Made by a program: the position numbers and the translations under genes. From the NCBI GenBank assembly GCA_038496675.1, contig CM076649.1, forward strand, positions 15,619,019 to 15,683,018: a stretch of DNA of 64,000 nt, read 5' to 3'. Shown here one piece after another: positions 14,331 to 27,100 of the stretch. The notes under the pieces were generated by a model, which was given only the letters and a program-made list of their open reading frames with translations, had not been told where the DNA came from and searched no databases. Source of the stretch: Rachycentron canadum. Lineage: Eukaryota; Chordata; Actinopteri; Carangiformes; Rachycentridae. Every line of letters starts with the position of its first letter. Position 1 is the stretch's first letter.

Positions 14331-16649
14331 GGAAAGAGGAGTATGGAGCCGTGGAGGGGGGCACTCTGGCTGACTGTTGTCACATGATGGGCATATAATG
14401 AAGCCAAACTACATTCGAACTGTTGAATAACTGCACAAATGACTCATGACCTGAATTATCCTTGTGTAAACATGTGGCTGTTCAGTCTTCTGCTGTAACT
14501 GCTATATCAGAGGATACACTTCTGTCAGCATGGCGAACGGAATTAATTTGTGACTTTCACATTTACACCATGAAGAATCTAATGCCCACTGGGAACCATG
14601 GACTTTGGAGATTTTTGGAGTGGCTACTGTTCTCACTGTCTTTGATACTGTGCGTGTGTGTGTGTGTGTGCGCCCTCAAAAATTGGATCTGTTGCCAGTA
14701 TTTGGTATAGAGCCCGTAAAGCATAATGGAGGTATTAAAAATACTTTAAAGAGGCAGAACATTTCATCACTATCAAATTAAAAATGAAAAATTATGCCAA
14801 GGTAGTATTTCAAAATGCCCTAGCTGGCTTGACAAGAGTCCAGAGTCAGTGGACAAAGGATGGACACAAGCAATGGACCCAAAACTGGCTGAAAGAAAAC
14901 AGAGTGGCTATGTGTGGCTCTTTATCACAGAGGCTTAGTAATGCTGTCATATCTAATGCTCACACTCCATTAATCACAGCCTGTATGTGTGACTGAGGTT
15001 GCGAGTTGGATGGTACTCTGGGAGAGTGTGTGAGACTCCATGTGGACGAGGTGGTAGTGTTTACCCAGTGCATAAGCAGTGGTTGGCCGCAGGCCGGGTA
15101 CGCCAGGCCATGATAGGCCACTGTGAAATGTGGCTGACAGGCAGCCCGTTGCCCGCTGCACTGTAATTTTGTGTGTGTATGTGTGTGTGTAGTCTGCTGT
15201 GTCTATGCATGAGCATGCATGTTTGTATGTCAAGTCTCAATTAATTGTAGGTTTTATTGAATTTACTACATAGGTGGAATGTGCAGATTTCTTGTGTCTT
15301 CCATATGTAGATCATTATTTGCCAATATACAGAGAGCAACCACTCACCTTCGTTTTGTTCCTTCCATCAAGCCACAAAGATGCCCTTTAAAATACTGACG
15401 GGAGCAGTAGGCATGTAGCTAACGGGTGTACAGGGGACAGTGGGAGAATGGTAATAGGGTGGGAAAGGGGAAATGAGTCAATGGAAGGCCCTGCCATCCG
15501 GGCTTATTCAGAAGGCCTCTCTCTCCTCGTCTGTCGTCTATTTTTCCCCCCTCTCTTGGTTCTTGAGCTCTTGATCACTTCTCTTTCCCCTCTCTACTGC
15601 ATTCCGCACAGTTTTGTCATCCTGCCAAGGAAACGAATCAGAGAGCCCTCTCAGCCACCACACTTTTCCTTTGTCTCACTTTGCCTTTCTCTGCCTCTGT
15701 CCACTCGTAGTTCGGTCTGCACCCTACTGTCTCAGCACACTTCACTTTGACCTGTGCGGCCTATGATGTCACACCAGAAGCAAGGGCTGTTGGGAAGTGA
15801 CCTGAGGTTGAACAAGCTCGTGTCCAGTGAGCATTTTCTGCTGTTTGAAAGGGTGTCGTAAAATGCTATTTTTTTTCCTTTCAGGAGAGTGCTTCCCTTG
15901 TTTGGAGAAAGTATCTCCTGTTTCAAGAAGTCTGTCCTGCCCTTTTCAAAGTGGCTCACTGATTACCTATTTTTCTTCTGAGCTAATTTGATGTGTCTGT
16001 ACGTGCCAGTTATCGTGCTACAAAGCTTGTTATTTGCACCAATGTTGGATGAAGCCGTTTACACCACTGACTTTTAATTAATTTTCATGTGTTGTTTTCA
16101 TTCTTTTGAGATGATCTCCAGTGAACCATGGCAGTGGTGACATGTTTTAATCAGACGGGTAAATGGAATAATTCTATCAGTCAATTTGGTCTTGTCTTTA
16201 TTTTTACATGGGTGATTAACCATGTTACCAGTTGTTCAACTGGCAGGGTGGATTAGCTGGATTAGATGCCCTGTATTTGTGTGTGTGCATGCATCAATGC
16301 ATGTATGTGTGTGTATAATGTGATTGTAAGGGGGGGTGTGTGTGTGTGATGCCAATTAATGATGGTTTGGCAAGCTAGAAGTCAATCAGTGGCATAAACG
16401 TAGCACAGAGAAAGAGACTCGACTCAGGCAAGATTATACCTCCCAGCATGACCTATGGCCTTTGGGAAATCACTTTGAGTGTTATTTTGTTTTTTTGTTT
16501 TCCTGCACATGCACTTGTTTACATACATATGTGTTCCTGTCAGCAGCAGTGTAGAAGTATAGAGAAGTTGTCTATGACAAATATAGACTGTCTATATTTT
16601 TCGTATGTAGCAGCTCAGTGGTGAACGTGTCCCTCTGCTGTCTCTTTCC

Positions 16650-16785
16650 CAGCTCTTATCAGGCCAGATAGCCCTCAGATAGACACTCATACCCGCACAG
16701 TCAGAGGCTCAGCTAGCCACAGCAGCTGATGGAGCTGATGCAAGGCCACTATGACGACAAGAGGACAGGGTCTTATCTGTCGTCA
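16650..16785. promoter_or_regulatory. Candidate enhancer with clustered GATA sites
   Basis: Within 130 bases: CTTATC at 16655-16660, AGATAG at 16666-16671 and 16677-16682, and TTATCT (AGATAAG on the other strand) at 16773-16778, with E-box CAGCTG near 16721. Lies about 7 kb beyond the 3' end of gata2. The sequence is non-repetitive and balanced in composition, as many conserved elements are. Inference from motif density. Confidence 0.35.
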
Positions 16786-19349
16786 TGGTGATGGTCACGA
16801 TGGAATGATGACAATCTGTTCTTGGCTTCGTGTTTTCTTACAGGGCGGCACAACTGCCAAACGTGCACATGTGCAGGCAAGTTAGCACAGTCAGTAACCA
16901 GGTGAACTACGATATCCACATCCGCACAAGAAAACTATGAATACAAGTGCTTAATATCATGTATCCATTACTGTGTTGAGCGTGTTTATGTTGAACATCT
17001 TTTCAACCAGCTGATTGACACAGACAAGAAATGATCGTGATCATGCAGAAACCACAGGGAAGTAAGTTTATGTCACTGGCCCGTTTTTTGACTCATTGTG
17101 CTCTCACCGTGGTGTCTTTCTTTCCGACAAATATGACAGATGCATATCAAGCTGTGCAGTCTGCTTAGGGGAGATAAGGACCAGTTAGGTGCTGGGGTTG
17201 CAACATCCCACTGAACCAATGACTGAGAACAACGCCTTTTCATACCGATCCTCACCAGATAGTCCTCCAGTGCATGTGTGAGTTTGTGCGTGTGTGATGC
17301 CACTGATAATTTCTGTCTCCGCTGACTGGCATCTACGGTGTAGTGGTTGCAGGTCTGCACATATTTGTCTGAAACTAGTTTTAAGTAAAACAAAAGTTGA
17401 GTGAGGAGAGACAGTTGAGGAGCAAGTTGTTTGCCTTATCCAAGGATGTTAATGTTATCCAGGTAAACACACTATAAACTAATGATGCTGATCAAAATTA
17501 GAAGTGTCAATTGTGGATCGCTAAACTTCTGCTTATTACTAAAAAATAAAGCATTTGTGCAGTGACACATATCAAAACTCTCTTTCTTCTTATTTTATCA
17601 AGTGTGTGGATCTACTAAACTCTAAACACATCCACAATTTTGCCCCTTAGAAATAGCACTTTCATCTTTTTCATCTCTCTTCAAAATGTCCCTGTGGTCC
17701 TTTAATGGTTTAATCATATCATGCTTTTTTTTTTTTTTAAATGAAGCACACTGTGTTTCATTGATCATTCACTCATAAAGTGACCTGTTTATTTGTCTGT
17801 GTTTGTGTCCTCCAATCAGCATTAAGCAGACAAGTATTGAGTGAAACAAAACCAAGGAAGCACTGAAAAAAAATCTAGGAATGCCCTCACCTCACAGTTT
17901 TCGTGCATGACAGCCAAGATGAGCAGGGCTGAAATGAGGCCTAGCCAACTGACTTCTTCTGTGAGATTGAGCAATCATGTCAGCGTTTCTCTGATGTACC
18001 GCAGCAAACTTGTCTTTAGCACAAGTGTATTGATCAAACAAGCAACCTAGATGTGTGCCTCAGTACAAGCGCAACACTGTGATGAGGAGACAAATCAGTC
18101 CATGTGAAGGAAGTAGATTTTAAAGGGAATTCAGATCAGCCACAGAGCAGCTTTGTCACTTAATCCACCACATAAGCAACCACAGTTAGTCTACAATAGC
18201 AAGATGAACAGCTTGGGAGTCTGAGCAGGGCACAGCAGGTCTCTATGGGCTTCTTCTGTCCTCCACTGTCCTCCCATTCTCTGTCTGGTCATCAGTCCCT
18301 GTGGGAGTGTCCAGAGGATCCATCCAGGGGTAGGCACCTGGGTCCACTCCTCTCACTCCTGGCCATGAGCCAAGGTGCCCTGAGCTCCCCCACTCATGCC
18401 TTTCTCCAATTACCTGCCAGTGAAAGCAAAAACACGAGTGGAGCGGGGCGAGGGCTGGGAATGGCGAGGGACATTATATGGGTGCGGAAGAGGATGGCAG
18501 GTCCAGACGCCCACTCCCCTGAGCCCTTGTAGGCATTAGAACTGTACTTGCCCCCCTGTTTGTCAATGGGAGCCTCCAGATGAATGGACTTATTTGTCCT
18601 CAGACAGTGGGGATGAATTTGTCTGTTGGAGCAGGTGAGCAGGAGGGCCTCAGTGCAGCAGAATACAGCATGAATGAGACCTGAACACTACCTGTCCCAG
18701 GTGAACATCCTGAATGCTCCCTGTCCCAGGTGAGAGGAGACTGACCTCATTTTCAGGGTGAGTTGTGGGACGGGTGCTCTGCATGTCCACACCCTAGCTC
18801 TGACAGCTACTTTTTTTTTTTTTGCACTTGACTGCCATAGAACAAAATGTTTGAATGGAGCAGACAACTGATGCCAATTCATAAATGCTGTAGTTTTAGT
18901 TGTAGTATGTTCCTGTAATTAGGGGAACTGAATGGGTCCAGGATTTTATATCGGCCTCATTTCAGCAGGGACCGTGTGCAAACAGAAGAACCCAGACACA
19001 TTAGCATGACAGCAACATCCCTGAAAGCAGAGGGAGGTGGGTGGATACTGAGTTAGAGAATCATTGGGCAATGCAACATAGCAACCTCAAAGACCTGTGA
19101 CTCCATTACCTACTCACAAAGCCCTCTCAGTGTGCTTTATTCAGAAACCTTTTTAAAGCCACAAAATGTGGCAGTAAGGTATCTGCTGCCACAATGAATG
19201 ATATGAAGCCTCTTTCTCGCTGTCTTTCACTTCTACTGCTACTTTCATATTGACAAGCTATCTCTATTAGTATATTCACAGATTCAGATTTCTGATGCAG
19301 GTGCATTGGCGAATGCCATCTTGAAAGAAAGAAAATCCTGCAGACTGCT

Positions 19350-19497
19350 AATGCTCAACATCACAATTTATTGGGCATTCATAACATTTTGGTTTCTCTA
19401 GACCTTTGTGAGAAATAATTGTTACTTACTAAATTACTTCTGACAAAGGTCTAGAGGAACCAAAATGTTGTGATAGCCATTAAATTATGAGCAGTGA
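19350..19497. repeat. Foldback element (MITE-like inverted repeat)
   Basis: Left arm core CATAACATTTTGGTTTCTCT (from 19380, continuing AGACCTTTGTGAG to 19412) pairs with right arm 19441-19473, which contains CTAGAGGAACCAAAATG. About 30 of 33 core positions match. Weaker pairing continues outward to 19353 and 19495 (GCTC..AATTTAT against ATTAAATTATGAGC). The loop is about 28 bases. Looks like a small non-autonomous DNA transposon. Confidence 0.65.
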
Positions 19498-21554
19498 TAG
19501 ACCATATTAACAAGCTGTCCCACCGATGCTGGTGAAAAGGCTGATAAAGTAGGCTCCCTGAGGATAAACATATTCTACATTTTATTTGACATTAATACAA
19601 AAATAACCAAAAATGTTAATTTCAAGTGAGCGTAATAAAGATTAGCACTACCACATGTTAGCTCTCGTGTCCTACTCCTGTGGGGAAAAATGTTCAATAG
19701 ATAATTAACATATATACTATTATGTATATAATATATCCACTAATTTTAGTCATCTGTGTTCAGACTGCATACAGAACAGCAGAATAAAAACTTTGCAGAC
19801 AATTACAAACCTAGTGCCCCTCATTAACAGTCTCTCTTTACTGTCTCTGTCAGGCCTCCATGGTATAATTGGTCCTAATAGTACAACACAAGTATTTCCT
19901 GTTTGAACTTCTCACTTCCTGTTTTTCTTTTCTTTTTTTTTCACTGTATTAAGAAGCCAGGCTTTGTATGAAGCTGTAACTAGCCAGCAGCCATTGAATT
20001 TTGGGCCTGAAGTAGCAAAAAAAAAAAAGGCATGAAATGCAATAGAGGTCCCGGAGGTGACAAAACTAATGCAGGATCAAAACAGTTTTGGCTTTTTCTG
20101 ACTAATTTCTGACATTTTGAGAGATCCTCTGTGAGATTTGATGTTCTGGCAGGTCAGGATGCGGTTATTTCCTGTCAACAGAGGTCATCAGTGATTATCT
20201 TCTGTCAGCTCTGTTCCTCTGCAAGTGACAGTTGTCCTGTCAAAACTTTGCCGATCACATCATCACTATATGGCACGGTTGATTAATTTTAAGAGTGTTA
20301 AATGTTGTTAAAGTGTCAATGGTGTATCTGTGCAGGTTTCCATGAATAGTGTTCACCAGGTGTTTTCCTGAACGTACCCACCTTTTCCTGTTAGGCTCTG
20401 TCAGAGGGGTATTTCTATGAATTTCTGTTGATCCGTGAAAAGAGGAAGTTCACATATGGGTTTCCTCATAGCACAATCACTATGACTTGGTAGCAATTAC
20501 ATATCACATATAACAGTTAATGCTTAGTTAATGCTTCATCACAGTAAAGTATAAGTTCTCTTTTTTTGCTCAAGGACAGGCTACTCACTTTATGGCAAAT
20601 GAAGGCAGGAATACATGCCCAATGTTTGTATTATCTAAATACTGTCCCGTCTTGCAGCCTTAATATCCTTCTAGGGGTCTGAGGAAGGAGGGATGCTTTT
20701 TTAGTTAGGCCCAGGCAAAGGTCAACCCCCACTGCAACACACACACTAAGAGACCTGCATCTGAACTGCGCTCCACTTCCTTTCATCTTCTATGTGTCTC
20801 TCTCCCTAACTCAACTTTGTGAGGGGATGGTCGGGGTACCTTTTGATTCTACTAATTCAATTTGATGGAAAAACAAATATACTGGGGGAGTGAGAGACAA
20901 GAAAAGAGTGGGAGTAGTAGTGGGCGGTTGGAGAGGGGGAAAATTGAAGAGATGGAGGGTTGCAGGACTCTCTGAGACAGAATGAGCAACAGTGAAGGTG
21001 GAGATGGTGGGGGAGGATGAACGGAAGAACAGAGGGGAGAAAGAAAAGGAGGTAGGGAGTCGAGATGAGTTGAAACATCCAGTTCCAGGTTGAAGTCGTA
21101 AACCTCTCTGTGCTCTCATCTAGGTGGTCACTACGTTCACCACGCCGACGCATCTGAGATCTCCCCTCTTCATCTCCTCTAACATCGCCACTCTGAAACT
21201 GAAGATAAGTAACATCCTGTTTTATGGCTCTTTTCGTGTCACATAATTCATGATGTGAGTTAAGAGGGGATGTCTTGTTCAGTGTAACCATCGGTGAGTA
21301 AGAAGTAAAAAAAAAACCCTAATATTGCAGAATCTGTATGAATATAATGTTGCAGAGTATCGAGGAACTGTTGCACATGATGGCTAACAAAACACTTAGC
21401 CAAGCCTTTCATTTCAAGAGCAAGTGTGCATGTTATGTGCCTGCTACTCAATGTCTTTGCAGACTTAGGAGTATAAATGTGGCCCATCTCCCATTACTTT
21501 TGCCTGTGCATCAGAGGCCTTCATACACAAAGGCCTTGTACGTATGTACGTATG

Positions 21555-21558
<4 letters not shown>

Positions 21559-21603
<45 letters not shown>

Positions 21604-21624
21604 TGGTGGTGGGGGGGGGGGGGA
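21559..21624. repeat. (GT)n microsatellite with adjoining GGT units and a G run
   Basis: About 21 GT units, then (GGT)3 and a run of about 13 G. The longest simple repeat in the window. Confidence 0.95.
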
Positions 21625-21988
21625 TGGAGATGGAGATGTGTGTTTAGGCGAGGGCAGCTCTGGGAGTTGCTGGCCTGGCAGACTGTTGTATTATTTTTGG
21701 GAGGGCTGCTCCTTCCCTCTGGAGGGCCTCATTGAAGAGTGCTGGCTCTCTCCGTCTCCCCCTCTCAGGCTCCAGGACTTTGGCCAAGCCCGGCCGAGCA
21801 GGCTCGCCGGCTGCAGCAGCACACAACTCGCTGGAGCTGTGGCCTGTACAGGGCCCAGCACCCACAGCACTACACTACACACAGATGGCTAGACTGCTTA
21901 TTGGCAGTCAGGCATTACATTTTCACTGATGTTCAGCAAGTGGATCAGGGGGATCCCACCCCCACCCTGAAAATAAACAGCCATATGC

Positions 21989-22021
21989 AGTCTCCCAGTA
22001 ATGTATATGTACTGGGAGACT
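21989..22021. repeat. Perfect 12-bp hairpin
   Basis: Arms AGTCTCCCAGTA (21989-22000) and TACTGGGAGACT (22010-22021) are exact reverse complements around the 9-base loop ATGTATATG. Confidence 0.8.
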
Positions 22022-23441
22022 TTACATGGCAGTGCTCCAAACACAGTATAGAACAGTATTGATATGATAAATATAATTTGAAATTTGAATTGATCGAGCA
22101 GCTGGGGAAACCCCAGCAGATCAACCTCCACAGCAGACCAGCAGATGTGAGCAGGGTGGAGGGTTCAGGGAGGGGTAGTAGTCCACTTTTAGCTTGGGCT
22201 GTTTAATCGGATGGTTTGTGCTGTGGGTGTGTGAGGGCATGCTGAACTCAGCGATGATGACCTCAAATTGGCCCTAATGGAGCAGACTCATTAGTGGCTG
22301 GCTCTGTTCAAAGTTTCTTCAAACTCTTTATTTTACTGTAATCGTCCAAATGGGAGGGAGAGACAGAATGACAAACATAGAAAAAGAGAGTGTAAAGGAG
22401 AGTAAAAGCCCAACATAATAAATGGGAGAGCAGAAAGGGGTAGAGTAAAAAAAAAAAAAAGATAAACAAAGCTAAGAGAAAGAAAAAGAGGACGAGATAA
22501 GGGAGAAACAGTCGACGCCTGCTTCCTGGCAGCCTCAGCTGCGTGCACATCTGTGTGTAAAGGGTCTGAGCAGACCCCCACGTGTTTGCTCAGGTCGCCT
22601 GATTGCCTTTCCTTCCTCTTCTCTCTCCCACTAAAGACCCGCTGTCCTTCCTCTCACTCCAATCACTGCGACCAAGAGAGAGGGCTACTCTGACAGACAC
22701 AGGGAGTGAGAACAGCTTCCACTCAACTGCACTCATGACTCAGTATTTGTCGCAAGCAAACTCAGAAACAACCTCACTGTTAGAGCTAAATAAGAAAGCT
22801 TGCATAAGTTATTTGGTCAAACAAGAGTGTGAATTAGGGTTTGTTTTTTTTCCCTTATGTGTGTGCGTGAGCATGTGATAATGTGCATATGTATAACTGT
22901 GTGTGACTCCGGAGCCCTTCGCTGGAGCCTGCTGTCTGGGTACAATGGTCCAGCCTGGGGCCTCAGCTCCACAAAGAGGCCTTCTCTTAACAACTCGCCA
23001 TCACAGATAGAGGAGGAGCCTGACCAAAGCATTACCACGCTTAAGGGATCACAGAGCTTTCCTTAATACATCTGATATCACTTATGATTTTAATAATCAA
23101 ACCCTCTTCATTAGAAGGAGAGTTAAGGTTAAAGCTGTATGTTTGTGTATATGTATGTAAGAGGGACAGAGACAGACTAAACTGAGGAGACAGTCCTTCT
23201 GTATTAAACTTTATTTCCTTTACTTTTGTGAGATGGAAAAATGATAAAAACATACAGCTCAGGGACTTTTTTTTATCTAAGATAGGTCAGTGTTTTTCTT
23301 TACGTAATAACCATGAAATTAAAATCATAAAAGTTTCCATGTGTCTTTGACGAAAGCTTAAAGAGTGAAAATAAATTATCGTAGCAATAATTATAACATC
23401 AAATATAACAACAATAATAGCAATTAAGCATTTATAAACAC

Positions 23442-24112
23442 TTTATTTACTGTGTCTTTTTTCCATAAAAGTCCATTATTAAAAACAGGTGAGCATTGTG
23501 GTGGTGTACAATCCAGCATGTGAGGAGAGCACTGGTTTATGGGTATTGTAGTCTGGGCCTGACTGGTTGAAAAAAGAGGCGTATGGGTCATAGCTGTCAG
23601 CCAGTCTCTAGACCTCCAGCACTGAAGGGTCTGTCTGTCCACAGCCATTGTGGACGACACTCGGGGATGGACGGGGTGCACGTATCTCAGTTATATAATG
23701 AGATGATCGTGAGGTGAAAACAGCGTTTTTTTTTAAGACCTCTCCTGAGTGTCCTGTTACAGGGTCATGGAGAGGTGGGTACCAAAGTGACTTAGTAAAA
23801 ATAAGCAAAAAGAATGACAAGCATCTCCATTCACTCCATTCCTTTAAGCCTCAGTCACCCAGGGACTAAAAAGCCCCTCGTCACATTAGCTCTTCACAGA
23901 GTCTGTTTAAGTCCTGCTCTCTGCAGCGTCCCATCAGTGAGGTCAGGAATGACGTGACCTTCAGTCATTAAGTCCAACTGAAAGTCCCTCCCCTCCAACC
24001 ACTGTACATGACGCAACAAGTCTGCTCAGCTTTCGACGTGATGTGAAGGCCATTTAGTGTTAATGGCGATGTGGTGGCTCCCACAGGCAGGAGTTCTGTC
24101 TCCAGAGGGGCC
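23442..24112 (-). terminator. gata2a: gata2 3' untranslated region and candidate poly(A) signal
   Basis: Downstream of the gata2 stop codon on the minus strand. The first strong AATAAA on that strand is at 23442-23447 and a second is at 23210-23215. The UTR length is inferred from these signals only. Confidence 0.45.
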
Positions 24113-27100
24113 TCAGTGAGGCTCAGCCCAGACTGGTGAGCGATTGGAGTGGTGGGGGTGACCGAATGAAGGGTGAATGGGTGTGGGAGTAGGCAGCATG
24201 TGTCCCGAGTGGCTGAATGGGGGCAGGTGACCCATGTGGGTCATGTGACTGGTGAGGCCTGGTGCACTGCCGAAGGGAGAGGCCTTGTCCTGCATGCACT
24301 TGGATAGCTCATCGAAGCCGTCCCCTGCTCGCTTGTTCCTCTTGGACTTGCTAGACATCTTGCGGTTGCGTGTCTGGATCCCTTCTTTCTTCATGGTCAG
24401 GGGTCTGTTAACCTGTGGAGAGCAGCACGTTAGCTCCAGGCAGGCCAGAGAAAAGTTGTACTGATGGTGTGAATACTACAATACAGCAGTTGTTTTACTA
24501 TGTTATGAGTTTGTTTGTCTTCATAATTTAAAAAAGTCACCAGGAATATGTCACATATTACATTGCCTATTAGGATTTACACGCATTTCTTTTGTGGTAG
24601 CCTAATATGTTGTTACCCCATTCTGAAATAAAATGGTGTAAATAATGAGCAGCTGTTTTGCATATATAGCTCCATTATAAGGCGAGTCGGGGGCGGCTTT
24701 AGCTTTTGTCTAATTTAAAGCCAAACAGAACCGTCCTGGTGGATATGAATACATGGGGATGAGGACCAGGCTTGTGCTGAAAAGAGCAGCCTCAGACAAA
24801 TCCTCATCAGTGTAACCGACGCCGTTACACTGAATGACAGTCCCACCCTGCAGCCCCTCCTGGGAGTAACGCCCCCCATTGAAACAACGATGGATTAATA
24901 AAAAAGGACGACCGGTGGGTTCTGCTCGACAGGGTGAGCAGGCTTTGCCTCCACACTCTCACAGTTTCTCTGCTCCTAAATCGATACAAACTGTCCGCCC
25001 ACTTGACCAGTTAACGACCAGCCCCCCCTCCACCCTCCAAAACCCGCACTTGAGTTCACTTTCTTTTTTTCTTTCTTTTTTTTTTTCAGGCTACTTACAT
25101 TGTGCAGTTTAAAGTAAAGGCCGCAGGCGTTACACACCGGGTCTCCGTTCCCGTTGCGCCTCCACAGGGTGGTGGTGGTGGTCTGGCAGTTTGCACAGCA
25201 GGTGCCTGCACGTCGAGCAGCGGACTGAGGGAAGCAGAGAAAACATCATGAATAATGAGCCGTTCACGTGTTGTAGTTGTGCAGAGGTGAGCGGGGACAC
25301 CGAGCTTCATTCAGACACCTATGGAAGGATTATCATTTATCAACCCTCCTATTAGAGCCGCAGCACCGACAACTCATGCAACGAGTTTGTGTTTTCTGCC
25401 TCAGCACAAAATCAATAAGAGACAGAAAGTTTTTCTTAAGTTAAACGGCGGCACGTGGACTTTCGTGAGGTTTCAACTTTAACCGCACAACCATGTGCAG
25501 AAAAGCATCAAAAGAAGCGACGCTCAGACTGGAAAAAATACTTAATCCTCTATTTGAAAAAAATGCTTGTATGCAGACCGCTGTAACCATGATCAAATTT
25601 TCTAATTTGTGCAATAAGATATGGAGACATTTTTCTGGAGAATGCCTCATTCTGTGCGCGCCTGTCGGTAATTGTCATATTTATGGAATTAAAAATAAGT
25701 ATGCTGGTATTAACAGGTTATAATAGAGGCCTTGTGTAAACCCTCTATTTATCCTGATCCAGGGAAACGGGACTACAAGTCGTGTAAGACCCGGTGTCCT
25801 GTCTGGCAATGTGCTCCTGCGTCCATTGCGGATCAATTCTTCACACATAATAAGAAACATTAGCTTTACACGCAAGATCCCTGCGGCGCTTTGCTTCACG
25901 AGCAGCATCCAGGGTTTTTCTTTTAATTAATTTCAGGTGGACTCTTCGCTATTGACCTGGAGACCAACAACAGTATCTCTGGTCATTTCAAACGAAATGA
26001 AATATGTAACTTATATTTAACAAAAAAATAAAAAATAATAACCGCGGCACTGTGCACTGCCCACTGAGAAAGACAAACAAGAGAAGAACATAAATCCATT
26101 TATTTTCCAATCCCCGCCCCTCACGGTCTGTCTCTTCACACATAAGCGGCTCCTCCAGTGTTGTGATAATCTCTTTACAGTATATGTCAGTCTGGCCATA
26201 GAGAATGCAGCGCGCTGGTTGAGGGCGGAAACAGCCGGGAGCCTGACTTCCTTATCTGGGCCGGGCAGATATCCGGATAGGAAACAACTGGATGCCCCTT
26301 TGAACACAACTCTGAAAAACACTTGAGCTGAAAATGCAAAAGCTACAGCCACATGGGCCGACCCAGTGGAAAATCTAATGGACTTTTCACGAGGAAGAAC
26401 GAAGTGGAGGTGGTCAAGGAACAGCTCGAAAGAAATATCTAATTATAATAATAATAAATAGTAAACTCAGCTTTTTTTTTTTCGTTCGCAGCATCTTTAG
26501 AGATCGACTGATAGAGGCCAATTTACTGGCAAGTGAAATGAGCAGCTAATGTTAATGAAGACCATCAGATCCAGGCTGCAGGCTCCGCACTCATAATTAG
26601 CCTGAGAAACCGAAAAAGCCCAGATCTCTGTTTATTGGAGTTCAAAGGCTAAACCAGCGCTAAAACCTTTATTATTTAATTTTTGTATCATTGATTTGCA
26701 GTATTTCCCCATTATTATTAGTAGTAGTTGTTAAAGTAGAAGTAGTTCCTCACCCCTAATACTTATCAAGTTGAAAGTGCAACGCTCTTATCTTTAAACT
26801 TAGTGTCAATTCAATTTTTAAAAAAAAGGTGTTATTTGTGGCTATTTCAATTCCTAGACAACAAAGTAACTGGATTTGTTTGTTTGTTGAGAAAGCATTT
26901 AGTAAAAATAAAATTAAAAAATAATAATTTTTCAGCTGTAGGGTCTGGAGTTACTGTAAAGCACAAATCTTTAAAAATAAAAAACAAGCATAGATAGAAT
27001 AAATTTAAGAAAATAATTAAATGACATATAATTTTTCTAACAGCACTGACGCCATAAAACAAATAAATCATTTCACATAGAAATGTATCCAGCTTCAGTA

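Larger units (their letters stand above)
1..23400. other. Non-coding region downstream of gata2
   Basis: Apart from the repeats and candidate elements listed separately, I see no gene here. Open frames are short, overlap on both strands, and many run through microsatellites. I looked for exons of EEFSEC, which lies on this side of GATA2 in human, and found none. An intron or downstream flank of such a gene cannot be excluded. Confidence 0.5.

Noticed and set aside
21338..21892. 184-codon open frame
   Set aside because: It runs through a (GT)n/(G)n microsatellite and encodes VCVCVC and poly-Gly.
1..24000. EEFSEC coding exons expected from human synteny
   Set aside because: I looked for its conserved motifs and found none in the open frames; absence by eye is not proof.
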